Below, in pieces: positions 1-7,147 of a stretch of 34,620 bases of DNA. The number at the start of each line of letters is the position of its first letter. Position 1 is the stretch's first letter. The notes beneath the pieces were generated by a model, which worked only from the letters and a program-made list of their open reading frames with translations, searched no databases and was not told where the DNA came from. The translations under genes and the position numbers were made by a program. Where the stretch lies: the NCBI GenBank assembly GCA_002331045.1, contig DCYK01000022.1, positions 1-34,620 on the forward strand, in the 5' to 3' direction. Source of the DNA: Candidatus Saccharibacteria bacterium UBA2112. GTDB taxonomy: Bacteria; Patescibacteriota; Saccharimonadia; Saccharimonadales; Saccharimonadaceae.

Positions 1-135
1 CACATAAATCGCCATCGCAATCACAACCAATAGTAATGCGATTATCACACTACCGACAACCAGCAGCAATAGTCGTTGGCGATACCAAGGCAGAGCGACG
101 GCCGGTTTTTCGTTATGAATGTCCGGTTCGTTCAT
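1..135 (-). CDS. Hypothetical membrane protein, N-terminal part (cut by window edge)
   Basis: An ATG at 135-133 opens a frame that stays open to base 1, giving 45 residues. The first 20 or so are hydrophilic (MNEPDIHNEKPAVALPWYRQ); a strongly hydrophobic stretch rich in L, V and I follows and should be one membrane helix with the N-terminus in the cytoplasm. The start overlaps the stop of the upstream secreted-protein gene by ATGA (135-132), which argues for translational coupling in the same operon. Too little is visible to name a family. Confidence 0.6.
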   Translation of the reverse strand, partial: MNEPDIHNEKPAVALPWYRQRLLLLVVGSVIIALLLVVIAMAIYV

Positions 136-668
136 TCTGCCGTCTCCTCGCCCAAATGCTGCTCTTTGAAATCTTCAACCTGCTCTCGGTACTGTTTGAT
201 GAGCGACTCCAGCCTCACAACAGTCTCGTGTACCTCACCCCGCTGCTGTCGAGCATTAGCCACCTGATCATAAAACGTCACCGGTGTTCGCTGACAGTTC
301 AAATGCACCAATTCACTCATCGTATTATCATATGTTTTATATATATCACGAAACGTGCGTAATGCTTCATTAAACTCACTCGCCGTCTTGACCAATTGGC
401 TAGCATCATAGCTATTCAAACTCAGCCGGCTATTGAGTCGCGCCATCATTTTGTCACCAACCGAAAAATACGTCTGATTGCTATTAATGAATTGCGGCAG
501 ATCGTTTGCATGGATGCGCCCCAATGTCGCCAGTGCGACTGGGCAATTCGATTTGATACGCTCGACATGTTCATCAGTCATCGTTTGACTTTGTGCCTGA
601 ACGGGCACGATCGCAAAGAAGGCGACGACTGCCACAACTATAGCCAGACTTTTCATAAGTACCTTCAT
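132..668 (-). CDS. Secreted or lipid-free exported helical protein, unknown function
   Basis: About 178 residues. It begins with a clear Sec signal peptide (MKVLMKSLAIVV... ending VQAQS), so the mature protein should lie outside the cytoplasmic membrane. The rest is helical, with two cysteines (in SNCPVAL and LNCQRTP) that could form a disulfide, and a charged coiled-coil-like C-terminus (about the last 50 residues). I chose the ATG at 668 because AAGAGG lies just upstream and the signal peptide starts there; an alternative ATG at 698 overlaps the mutY-like stop by ATGA and adds ten charged residues. It is third in a serine hydrolase - glycosylase - secreted protein - membrane protein run. 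I do not recognise a family. Confidence 0.7.
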   Translation of the reverse strand: MKVLMKSLAIVVAVVAFFAIVPVQAQSQTMTDEHVERIKSNCPVALATLGRIHANDLPQFINSNQTYFSVGDKMMARLNSRLSLNSYDASQLVKTASEFNEALRTFRDIYKTYDNTMSELVHLNCQRTPVTFYDQVANARQQRGEVHETVVRLESLIKQYREQVEDFKEQHLGEETAE

Positions 669-694
669 TGTCCTCTTATTATCCCGCTCAGCTC

Positions 695-1486
695 TCATTT
701 GGTCAAATGCAGCCTATCGTTGCGTACTGTTACGAGTCCATCGTTCACTAGCCCTTCTACCGCTGGTTGATAGCGATGATCAGCATCGAGCATATGCTGC
801 AACTCTTGGTCAGTCATGTCAGTCCGAGACAGTGCTGCTACAATCTGACCACGGACCTCCCGGATACTGCCCTTCAGCGGCGCCTGTTTTTTGTAATGCC
901 GACTACGCGAGGGTTTGATCCCTTGCTTTTTGAGCCAGCTGCCATAATCCATCAATGCCCAATAGAACTGACGCGGGTTTTCGTGGTCAATCGTCTGTTC
1001 AAGCTGCAATTGAATATCTTTGTCATCGACCTGGTCGCTACTAGCAAAAAAGTGATGTATATAAACAGCACGAACATTCGTCTCGATAAATACAACTGGC
1101 TGATTATACGCGTACGCCATAATTGCGCCGGCTGTGTTCTTTCCAACGCCCGGCAACGTCATTAATCCTTCTTGATCATTCGGAAATTCTCCGAGCTGCA
1201 CGATTGCTTTGGCGGCCTGATGTAAATACTTCGCCCGACGATTATAGCCAAGTCCTTGCCATTGGCGCAGGACATCAGCGAGTGGTGCCTCTGCTAGTAC
1301 TTTCTCGTCTGGAAACCGTGCAACAAACGCCTGGAATTTTGGGATTACCCGATCTACCTGCGTCTGCTGCAGCATCAGCTCACTCACCAACACATAGTAT
1401 GGTCGTGTGTCATTACGCCACGGCATATCGCGATACAATTCACGTGCTTTATGCCACAAAAGTTCAGTAAAATCTTGATGTGTCAT
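695..1486 (-). CDS. mutY: MutY-like A/G-specific adenine glycosylase lacking the Fe-S cluster
   Basis: 263 residues of the HhH-GPD base-excision repair superfamily; MutY removes adenine mispaired with 8-oxoguanine. ELMLQQTQV (36-44) carries the MutY catalytic Glu (E36), the helix-hairpin-helix is LPGVGKNTAG (111-120), and the catalytic Asp position is Glu (E135 in FIETNVRA). There are no cysteines in the protein, so the C-terminal four-Cys [4Fe-4S] loop normal for MutY is absent; the sequence after WALMDYGSWLKKQG is basic instead. It also lacks the NUDIX-like C-terminal domain of long MutY and ends in a short winged-helix-like tail. It starts 1 nt after the serine hydrolase stop. Other HhH-GPD enzymes (EndoIII) fit less well because of the QQTQV motif. 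Confidence 0.85.
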   Translation of the reverse strand: MTHQDFTELLWHKARELYRDMPWRNDTRPYYVLVSELMLQQTQVDRVIPKFQAFVARFPDEKVLAEAPLADVLRQWQGLGYNRRAKYLHQAAKAIVQLGEFPNDQEGLMTLPGVGKNTAGAIMAYAYNQPVVFIETNVRAVYIHHFFASSDQVDDKDIQLQLEQTIDHENPRQFYWALMDYGSWLKKQGIKPSRSRHYKKQAPLKGSIREVRGQIVAALSRTDMTDQELQHMLDADHRYQPAVEGLVNDGLVTVRNDRLHLTK

Positions 1487-1487
1487 T

Positions 1488-2846
1488 TTATTTCAAATGA
1501 TAATCACCAGACTTTGACAACAGGCTTTCGATACCAGCGCTAATAATTTTTGTTGGCTTGTCGTCATTATCAAATATATAATGAATCAATTCGCCATTCG
1601 ACATATAGCCATTTGTTTTGACAATCTTGAGAGTCGTTTCGTCAATTTTCTCGAATGTATCCGAATTAGAAAACGGCTCATTCGCCTGCGGAGTAATACC
1701 GACAATCTCCTTGCCTTTGATAACAACTTGCTCGACACCCCACAGGTTTGCAAATCGACCTTCAAATTTCAACAGACTCTTATCTGGCTCATCTTCGCCC
1801 AAATAGTCCAGTATCGACAATATACCCTTTGCGATCGCATGCGTAGGCGCCTCAAGACAATTAGTCATAATAGTAAGCACGAGCTTGTCCTTTGGATCGA
1901 ATAAACTCATTGTTGTGTGACCCGGAAAACCTCCACCATGTCCAATCATCGTGCGTTCGCCAATTTTACTCATTTCAAGCCCAAGCCCATATTCATCTTT
2001 TGCTATCGCATGCTCAACTTGCCACTGTACACGCTGCATCTCTTTTTTCGACTCATCATTAAGCAATTTACCAGTACCAATCATATGTGCACTAAAGTAG
2101 GTTAATAAGTCGTTGGCGCAGGAATAAAATCCCGTTGCCGATGCCATGGCACACGTATCGACATCTGGGATGTGTTCGCGTGTTTTATCGGTAAGTTTAC
2201 GCCCATATGCCGAAGCTAAGCGTTTTGACACTCTAGCATTTGGCTCCGGTCCCGTGTTTTCTAATTCGAGAGGCTCAATGATATGTTTATTCACATACTC
2301 TGCATATGTTTGACCACTAACACCTTCAATGATTTGTCCAAGTAGTGAGTAGCCGAAATTGGAATATTTAAATTTCTTATTATTATCATAGACTAGGTCA
2401 GCTTCAAGAATTTCCTGTTTTAGCCGAGCAGCGCTCGGGAACGGCCGCTTCAATTGCCAATAGTTTGCATCTAGTCCGTCACGTATAACACCACCACTAT
2501 GTGATAGAAGTTGTCGAATCGTTACTTCGTGCCAACGATTATCGCGATGTTCTTTTAGCCATTCAAGATAATCGCTAGCTTTATCGTCAATCCGTAATTT
2601 GCCTTTTTCTTGAAGTTGCAGTAGCGCTGTTGCAGTGAATGTTTTCGAATGCGACGCAATGCGAAACAGGTGATCGGTTGTCAGTTCTTCTTTCTCTTCG
2701 ATATTTGCAAAACCATACGACTTGGCAAAAATCTTTTTGTCATCTTTTGCAATAGCAATAGTTATCCCTGGAATATCACCGTGTTGATGTTGGTAGATTA
2801 ACCAGGAATCTAAAAAATCGAGGGAATGCTGTGGAATGAATTTCAT
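1488..2846 (-). CDS. Serine hydrolase, beta-lactamase class C / PBP4* family
   Basis: 452 residues with the three motifs of the penicilloyl serine transferase fold: SHSK (S65 nucleophile, K68), YSN (161-163) and HGG (303-305). A C-terminal domain of about 100 residues resembles the lipocalin-like tail of DUF3471-type members. There is no signal peptide, so it may act in the cytoplasm; substrates could be D-amino-acid peptides, esters or beta-lactams and cannot be told from sequence. First gene of the minus-strand operon. Its ATG is 7 nt from a TATAAT (2859-2854), so the mRNA is probably leaderless; there is no Shine-Dalgarno. Confidence 0.85.
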   Translation of the reverse strand: MKFIPQHSLDFLDSWLIYQHQHGDIPGITIAIAKDDKKIFAKSYGFANIEEKEELTTDHLFRIASHSKTFTATALLQLQEKGKLRIDDKASDYLEWLKEHRDNRWHEVTIRQLLSHSGGVIRDGLDANYWQLKRPFPSAARLKQEILEADLVYDNNKKFKYSNFGYSLLGQIIEGVSGQTYAEYVNKHIIEPLELENTGPEPNARVSKRLASAYGRKLTDKTREHIPDVDTCAMASATGFYSCANDLLTYFSAHMIGTGKLLNDESKKEMQRVQWQVEHAIAKDEYGLGLEMSKIGERTMIGHGGGFPGHTTMSLFDPKDKLVLTIMTNCLEAPTHAIAKGILSILDYLGEDEPDKSLLKFEGRFANLWGVEQVVIKGKEIVGITPQANEPFSNSDTFEKIDETTLKIVKTNGYMSNGELIHYIFDNDDKPTKIISAGIESLLSKSGDYHLK

Positions 2847-2875
2847 GGACCCTATTATAAGCGTATAATAAATAT
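2847..2875. promoter_or_regulatory. Compact divergent promoter between serine hydrolase and msrA
   Basis: The whole intergenic region is 29 bp. TATAAT on the plus strand (2864-2869) lies 6 nt before the msrA ATG; TATAAT on the minus strand (2859-2854) lies 7 nt before the hydrolase ATG. The two -10 boxes are 4 bp apart, so each -35 must lie at or inside the other gene's start. No good -35 hexamer is visible on either side. Confidence 0.6.
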
Positions 2876-3409
2876 ATGACTACATATACACTCGCTGGCG
2901 GATGTTTCTGGTGCCTTGATGCAGTATATCGTAAAGTAACGGGCGTCAAAAATGTCGTTAGTGGTTATACTGGTGGAGACGTACCGACACCAAGTTATGA
3001 TCAAGTCTCGATGGGAATAACCGGCCATACCGAGGCAGTACAGGTCTCATTTGATGAATCTATCGTACCAGCCAATGTCATTCTCGACCTCTTCTTTCTG
3101 ATTCATGATCCGACGACGCTCAATCGTCAAGGTAACGACGTCGGTACGCAGTACCGCTCGGCAATGTTTTATACAGATAATAACCAGAAAGAGCTATTCA
3201 AGGCAGCACTAGAACGCGCCAAAGAACAGTGGAAGGACAAGATTGTGACAGACGTCACCCCGCTCGGCATGTTCTATCCGGCCGAGGAGTATCATCAGAA
3301 TTACTTTGACCAGAATCCCGGTAATGGATACTGTTCTGTCATTATCGCGCCAAAGGTCATCAAGGCTCGGAAGGCATTCAAAAAGTACTTCAAGGAGAAT
3401 GACAAATGA
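2876..3409 (+). CDS. msrA: Peptide methionine (S)-S-oxide reductase MsrA
   Basis: 177 residues, normal length for MsrA. The signature GGCFWC is at 8-13 with catalytic Cys10; GYTGG, GHTEAVQV and the C-terminal NGYCSVI (a likely resolving Cys) are in place. It reduces methionine-S-sulfoxide in proteins with thioredoxin-type reductants and is cytosolic (no signal peptide). It overlaps the next gene by ATGA at 3406-3409. The start is set by TATAAT 6 nt upstream (leaderless type). Confidence 0.97.
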   Translation: MTTYTLAGGCFWCLDAVYRKVTGVKNVVSGYTGGDVPTPSYDQVSMGITGHTEAVQVSFDESIVPANVILDLFFLIHDPTTLNRQGNDVGTQYRSAMFYTDNNQKELFKAALERAKEQWKDKIVTDVTPLGMFYPAEEYHQNYFDQNPGNGYCSVIIAPKVIKARKAFKKYFKENDK

Positions 3410-4041
3410 AAATAACAAAATATCGACATGCGTGTTTTGTCGTTGAAGAAAACAACCAGTCGCTCGTGGTTGATCCGGGCGGTTGGTCGACAGATTTTGT
3501 CGTTCCACAAAACGTCACCGTCGTCGTTATCACCCACGAACATCAAGACCATTTAGATACGTCGCACCTCACAAATATCGTTGCAAAAAATCCAGACGCA
3601 ACAATATATGCACACGCCGACGTCGTGGCACAGCTCAGCACGTTCAGGACCCAGGCCGTTAAGTCTGGCGAAGAAATTTCCGTGGATCGGTTCACGTTAG
3701 AATTTTTTGGCGGACACCACGCTGTCATCGCACCAGATATACCAAGCATTGCGAACCTTGGAGTTATGGTTAACGATCATTTATATTACCCTGGCGATTC
3801 TTTCGTTACGCCAGACAAACCAGTGACCGTCCTTGCGCTGCCAGTTGCCGCGCCATGGCTCAAATTCAGTGAAGTAGCTCATTTCGTGACAACAGTCCGA
3901 CCGCAGACTGTTTTCCCTACGCATGATGCAATTCTATCTGATGAAGGTCAACAGCTCGCCGACCGTATGGTTGGTGGCATCACACAAAAAGTAGGCGCCC
4001 GATATGAGCGCCTACGAAATGGTGTAGTAACAGAACTGTAA
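3406..4041 (+). CDS. Metallo-beta-lactamase-fold hydrolase (UlaG/YfiQ-like)
   Basis: 211 residues with the zinc motif THEHQDHLD (H44, H46, D48, H49), a later GGHHAVI and YYPGDS, and a final PTHDA. This pattern matches the UlaG-like/UPF0173 branch of MBL-fold hydrolases, usually cytosolic and of mixed or unknown substrate. Translationally coupled to msrA by ATGA. The last 20 codons contain a perfect hairpin that serves the opposite strand as a terminator (see 3986-4015). Confidence 0.9.
   Translation: MKITKYRHACFVVEENNQSLVVDPGGWSTDFVVPQNVTVVVITHEHQDHLDTSHLTNIVAKNPDATIYAHADVVAQLSTFRTQAVKSGEEISVDRFTLEFFGGHHAVIAPDIPSIANLGVMVNDHLYYPGDSFVTPDKPVTVLALPVAAPWLKFSEVAHFVTTVRPQTVFPTHDAILSDEGQQLADRMVGGITQKVGARYERLRNGVVTEL
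3986..4015 (-). terminator. Intrinsic terminator of the YtxH operon, inside the MBL gene
   Basis: GTAGGCGC (3991-3998) and GCGCCTAC (4008-4015) form an 8-bp perfect stem with a 9-nt loop. Read on the minus strand the stem is followed directly by TTTTT (3990-3986), as expected for a Rho-independent terminator of the leftward YtxH operon ending at 4045. It is encoded within the 3' end of the convergent MBL gene, where the plus strand has no T-run. Confidence 0.8.
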
Positions 4042-4044
4042 CAA

Positions 4045-4404
4045 CTAGTTAGAGCTTGTTTTCTTGAAATGCTTTTCGGCATCGGTCTTGACCGTTTTTG
4101 CCGTTTCTTTCGCATCGTCACCTACACGACGAGCACGAGTTCGGGCTTCACCCCCAAGCTCTGCCGCTTCAGCTGCAATCTTGTCTGCTGATGCCCTGGC
4201 ACTTCGGCCAAACGCTGCAACTTCTTTGCTTGCTGCGTCAGCACTTTTCTTGACCGTGCGACTACCTTCTTTGGCAGCACTTTTTGCTTGCTTGGCTTTT
4301 TTCTTGATATCCTGTCGTGTCTCTTTACCACTTTTTGGTGCGACTAAAATACCTGCCGCGAATCCTGCTGCTGCCGCAACTGCCACTTTGATGAGTTTTA
4401 ACAT
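4045..4404 (-). CDS. YtxH-like alanine/lysine-rich protein
   Basis: 119 residues. The N-terminus (LIKVAVAAAAGFAAGILVAPKSGKETR) is the typical YtxH start: a short hydrophobic segment followed by APKSGKETR. The rest is a charged Ala/Lys-rich amphipathic helix, as in late-embryogenesis-like or apolipoprotein-like tails. Family members are envelope-associated and often stress-linked; no enzymatic function is known. A strong AAGGAGG lies upstream. It follows the small membrane protein gene by 15 nt; the pair is a common YtxH/DUF948-type arrangement. Confidence 0.85.
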   Translation of the reverse strand: MLKLIKVAVAAAAGFAAGILVAPKSGKETRQDIKKKAKQAKSAAKEGSRTVKKSADAASKEVAAFGRSARASADKIAAEAAELGGEARTRARRVGDDAKETAKTVKTDAEKHFKKTSSN

Positions 4405-4419
4405 ATCATAACCTCCTTA

Positions 4420-4638
4420 TTATCTCTTAAACATGTCCACAACGGTCGAAAACAGTTTGACCGGGCTGAGCCACTCTGTCGCTTCAGCCACATTGCCAGA
4501 CACCTTTTCGACATTCTTAGCAATACGGTTTACTCGCAGGATCAAAACCGTAATTGTCGCCAAGAGTGCCACGATGACAACTGACAACAGGATGACCGTT
4601 ATAGTTAGTAATACGATGATTGTTGATGATTCTGCCAT
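4420..4638 (-). CDS. Small single-pass membrane protein (DUF948-like)
   Basis: 72 residues: one long hydrophobic helix (about 6-35), then a short amphipathic segment (NRIAKNVEKVSGNVAEATEWL) and MFKR end. It resembles the small DUF948-like partners of YtxH proteins, but the family assignment is tentative. First gene of the two-gene unit; TATAAT (4650-4645) lies 6 nt before its ATG with no Shine-Dalgarno, indicating a leaderless transcript. Confidence 0.75.
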   Translation of the reverse strand: MAESSTIIVLLTITVILLSVVIVALLATITVLILRVNRIAKNVEKVSGNVAEATEWLSPVKLFSTVVDMFKR

Positions 4639-4644
4639 ATTTTT

Positions 4645-4650
4645 ATTATA
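4645..4650 (-). promoter_or_regulatory. -10 box of the YtxH operon
   Basis: TATAAT on the minus strand, separated from the ATG at 4638 by exactly 6 nt (aaaaat). A weak -35 (TGTACT, 4673-4668) is 17 nt upstream. The transcript would start at or within a base of the start codon. Confidence 0.6.
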
Positions 4651-4680
4651 TACCCATGGGTCAAATAAGTACAGTAGAGT

Positions 4681-4718
4681 GTTGTTTAAAAAACACCATT
4701 AGATGTTTATTAAACAAC
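4681..4718. terminator. Long hairpin after the AspRS gene
   Basis: 4681-4695 and 4704-4718 pair over 15 positions with a single A-A mismatch around the loop ccattaga. It lies 6 nt past the AspRS stop. The following minus-strand bases have no T-run, so it is a non-classical terminator or an mRNA 3'-end stabiliser rather than a textbook intrinsic terminator. Confidence 0.5.
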
Positions 4719-4724
4719 TATATG

Positions 4725-6038
4725 TTATGGTGTCAAACGATTAATATCGCGGGGGAAGAGTGTCGCTTCTTTGACGTTGTTTAACCCTATCGTCTTTTCG
4801 ACTAATCGATCGATACCGAAGCCGCAGCCACCATGCTGTGGCAAACCATACTTGAATGCTTGCAGGTAATATTTGAACCCTTCATGCGTGACATCTAGCC
4901 CAGCATCTGTCATTTGCTGAATCATCGTATCGTAGTTATTCTCGCGCAGCGGAACTGTTGCAATCTCGAGGCCGCGGAACAACAGGTCACCCCACGCCAC
5001 CGTTCCGTCATCTTTGAACTTGTGATAGAACTTGCCAGCCTCACGCGGAAAGTCCACGGCATAGACAAGGTCACTACCAAGTTGCTTGCGCGCATAATCA
5101 GAAATCCATTTTTCTTCGTCAGGTATCAGATCTTTTTCGTTGGTCGTATCGGTCTTTGTCGCTTTGGTATACATGTCGTGAATTTCGGCAATCGTGAAGC
5201 GCGGCACTTTCCCATCTTCTGGTAGCTTCAGCTCTGGCGAGTTCAGTGATTTCAAATCAGCCTCATGGTCGTCATATACCCGACGCAGGACATGTTGCGT
5301 CATATCACCAACCATATCCAATACTTCGTCGTGGCTCTCGACAAAACCCATCTCGATATCGAGCATTGTTAGCTCGGTAAGGTGTCGTGTCGTAGCGCTT
5401 GGTTCTGCTCGATAGCTGTGACCAATTTCATAGACGCGTTCAAACGCTCCGACCATGATTTGTTTATAAAACTGCGGGCTCTGCGCCAATGTTGCCGTTT
5501 TGCCAAAGTAATCTAGCTGGAATACCTCCGCACCACCCTCGGTTGCTTCGGCCAGTAGTTTTGGTGTATCAATCTCGACAAACTCGTGCTCAGTCAAAAA
5601 ATCGCGAATATAGCGCGTCAGACTACCACGGATCTTAAATATTTTCTGTTCCTGCAAATTACGGATATTCAATACACGATATTCAAACAACGTATCGAGG
5701 TTTTCCGCCTTGTGACTGATAGGCTTGTCGATTTCGATCGGTGGTTCATCAGTAACCGGAACGTCAATCTCAACCTTAACGTCATGCAACTCTGCACCAC
5801 CTGGTGCACGTTCGTCGGAAACGATAGTACCTGTGAATTTCACGACGGTACCAATCTGCATGCCACGGAGTTTCTCTAACTCATCTTTGTCCTCGATCAG
5901 GCTCTGCGCCAGACCACTGCGATCGCGAACGGTCAAAAAGTTCAGCCCACCAAGCAAGCGTTTTTTGTGCAGCCAACCATGAATAGTTACGGTTTCACCA
6001 ATTTTGTTCGATAAATCTCTAATAAGCGTTCGTGTCAT
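4725..6038 (-). CDS. aspS: Aspartate--tRNA ligase, archaeal type (probably Asp/Asn non-discriminating)
   Basis: 437 residues, the length of the archaeal/eukaryal-type AspRS (bacterial AspRS is near 590 because of its GAD insertion, absent here). The N-terminal OB-fold (about 15-100) contains IHGWLHKKR and RDRSG; the class II core has motif 2 around GHSYRAE and motif 3 GCGFGIDR. AQSPQFYKQ and the C-terminal FPRDINRLTP are AspRS-type and not AsnRS-type. The RAPGG element in the OB-fold is typical of non-discriminating enzymes that also charge tRNA-Asn for amidation by GatCAB; that specificity is inference. A -10-like TAAAAT (6053-6048) sits 9 nt before the ATG. Confidence 0.92.
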   Translation of the reverse strand: MTRTLIRDLSNKIGETVTIHGWLHKKRLLGGLNFLTVRDRSGLAQSLIEDKDELEKLRGMQIGTVVKFTGTIVSDERAPGGAELHDVKVEIDVPVTDEPPIEIDKPISHKAENLDTLFEYRVLNIRNLQEQKIFKIRGSLTRYIRDFLTEHEFVEIDTPKLLAEATEGGAEVFQLDYFGKTATLAQSPQFYKQIMVGAFERVYEIGHSYRAEPSATTRHLTELTMLDIEMGFVESHDEVLDMVGDMTQHVLRRVYDDHEADLKSLNSPELKLPEDGKVPRFTIAEIHDMYTKATKTDTTNEKDLIPDEEKWISDYARKQLGSDLVYAVDFPREAGKFYHKFKDDGTVAWGDLLFRGLEIATVPLRENNYDTMIQQMTDAGLDVTHEGFKYYLQAFKYGLPQHGGCGFGIDRLVEKTIGLNNVKEATLFPRDINRLTP

Positions 6039-6083
6039 ATCTGGGATATTTTACCATTTTCTCTGTTACGACGCTAGTACACC

Positions 6084-6353
6084 TCACTCACGAAAAGTAC
6101 GTAAGCAATCTTTTGCTTCCTCTAATGTTTGCCTCTGCCTACTGTCTAGTCCTTTGCCGGCGCGGTTAATGTAAAATGTCAGCATTGACATTGCCGACCG
6201 ATAAGCTGATGTCTTCCGCCGATCACTTGCCTCTGCAGAATTCAAGAGAGACCTCGCAATGCGTTGTGGGTCATTCCAGGTAAAAACACCCTCCTCCAAA
6301 TCAAGTGCATCGCTCGACTCCGTCACATGTTGAGACCACTTCTGTTGCATCAT
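6084..6353 (-). CDS. DUF3175 family protein
   Basis: 89 residues, nearly all conserved family sequence: KWSQHVTESSDALDLEEGVF near the start, then DPQRIARSLL, SAMSMLTFYINRAGKGL and a C-terminal LEEAKDCLR. Family function is unknown; members are short, soluble and common in soil bacteria. It overlaps the preceding gene by ATGA (6353-6350), so the two are translationally coupled. Confidence 0.85.
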   Translation of the reverse strand: MMQQKWSQHVTESSDALDLEEGVFTWNDPQRIARSLLNSAEASDRRKTSAYRSAMSMLTFYINRAGKGLDSRQRQTLEEAKDCLRTFRE

Positions 6354-6865
6354 GACGACTCGTTGTGACGGGCTGCCTGAGCCTTTTTGATATTCTCAGA
6401 TCGAGCCTGTTGCTGTGCCTTGGTGGGTTTTTCTTTTTCGGGTACATTCCTTCGATCCTTTGCCTGAAATACATCACCCTTTTCATGCTCGATCGGACCA
6501 CGAAGTGACTCAAAAAGCCCTTTTGCGTCATCACTATCAGGAACAAGTGCCCCACTCCGCGAAACATGCGCATCATCCTTGCTGACTAGCCACGCCTGCG
6601 TTCCCCAAGATCCACTACTGCGTCGCCCCGCGACACGCTGCAAACCACCTGGTTTTCCGACATCTTGATTACGAAACGAGGTAAACTCCTCCTTTGATCG
6701 TAGAACGATGCGATAGTAATCACCCGTTCCCTTTGCTCCGGGCTTTGCACGACTTCGACCCTCTGGCTGCGCAAGTGAATGCTGCCGCGAACTCATGCTT
6801 TGCCACTTTTCCTGCGCCTTTTTGATATTTTGCTTTGCTGCTTGACGCTGTTTGGTTGTTACCAT
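6350..6865 (-). CDS. Conserved hypothetical protein, partner of DUF3175
   Basis: 171 residues. Both ends carry a short basic helix of the same kind (AAKQNIKKAQEKW at 9-21 and ARSENIKKAQAARH near the end), which looks like an internal duplication. The middle (GTGDYYRIVLRSKEEF, then GKPGGLQRVAGRRSSGSW and TQAWLVSKDDAHV) is a compact domain I associate with unnamed proteins found beside DUF3175, but I cannot name it. AAGGAGG lies 7 nt upstream of the ATG. No signal peptide or membrane helix. Nucleic acid binding is possible from the basic repeats but is not shown. Confidence 0.75.
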   Translation of the reverse strand: MVTTKQRQAAKQNIKKAQEKWQSMSSRQHSLAQPEGRSRAKPGAKGTGDYYRIVLRSKEEFTSFRNQDVGKPGGLQRVAGRRSSGSWGTQAWLVSKDDAHVSRSGALVPDSDDAKGLFESLRGPIEHEKGDVFQAKDRRNVPEKEKPTKAQQQARSENIKKAQAARHNESS

Positions 6866-6968
6866 ATGTAACCTCCTTATCCCGTTTCTTTGCAGATTAT
6901 TACCGTTGCGCTACTGAGCGATCGCCATCATGCAATGCATCATAGTCAATAGGCGAGCTGTTAGAGCA

Positions 6969-7031
6969 TCATTGTTGTATCATTGGCACAATCGCCCAAG
7001 AGTGTAGCTTGACGTTTGATAGGGTATTCAC
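6969..7031 (-). CDS. Possible 20-codon leader ORF upstream of the DUF3175 operon
   Basis: GTG at 7031-7029 is preceded by a perfect AAGGAGG (7045-7039) at 7-nt spacing and opens a 20-residue frame (VNTLSNVKLHSWAIVPMIQQ) ending in TGA. It sits between a TATAAT (7073-7068) and the gene starting at 6865. It may be a leader peptide or small protein; the evidence is only the strong ribosome binding site. Confidence 0.3.
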   Translation of the reverse strand: MNTLSNVKLHSWAIVPMIQQ

Positions 7032-7067
7032 TTATACACCTCCTTCCGTTTAGCTTTTCTATATTCT

Positions 7068-7073
7068 ATTATA
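7068..7073 (-). promoter_or_regulatory. -10 box upstream of the DUF3175 operon
   Basis: TATAAT on the minus strand about 200 nt upstream of the ATG at 6865, giving an unusually long leader for this window. No convincing -35 is visible. The leader contains the 20-codon ORF at 6969-7031. Confidence 0.4.
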
Positions 7074-7147
7074 AACCCATATTCACAAATTACATTTGCA
7101 ACCCCTGTTATAAATGCCTTGACAGTATAGCTGTTCGTGAAGAGAAA

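Noticed and set aside
36..770. Plus-strand open frames over the first kilobase
   Set aside because: They lie opposite the secreted protein and MutY genes, have no ribosome sites and no family-like sequence.
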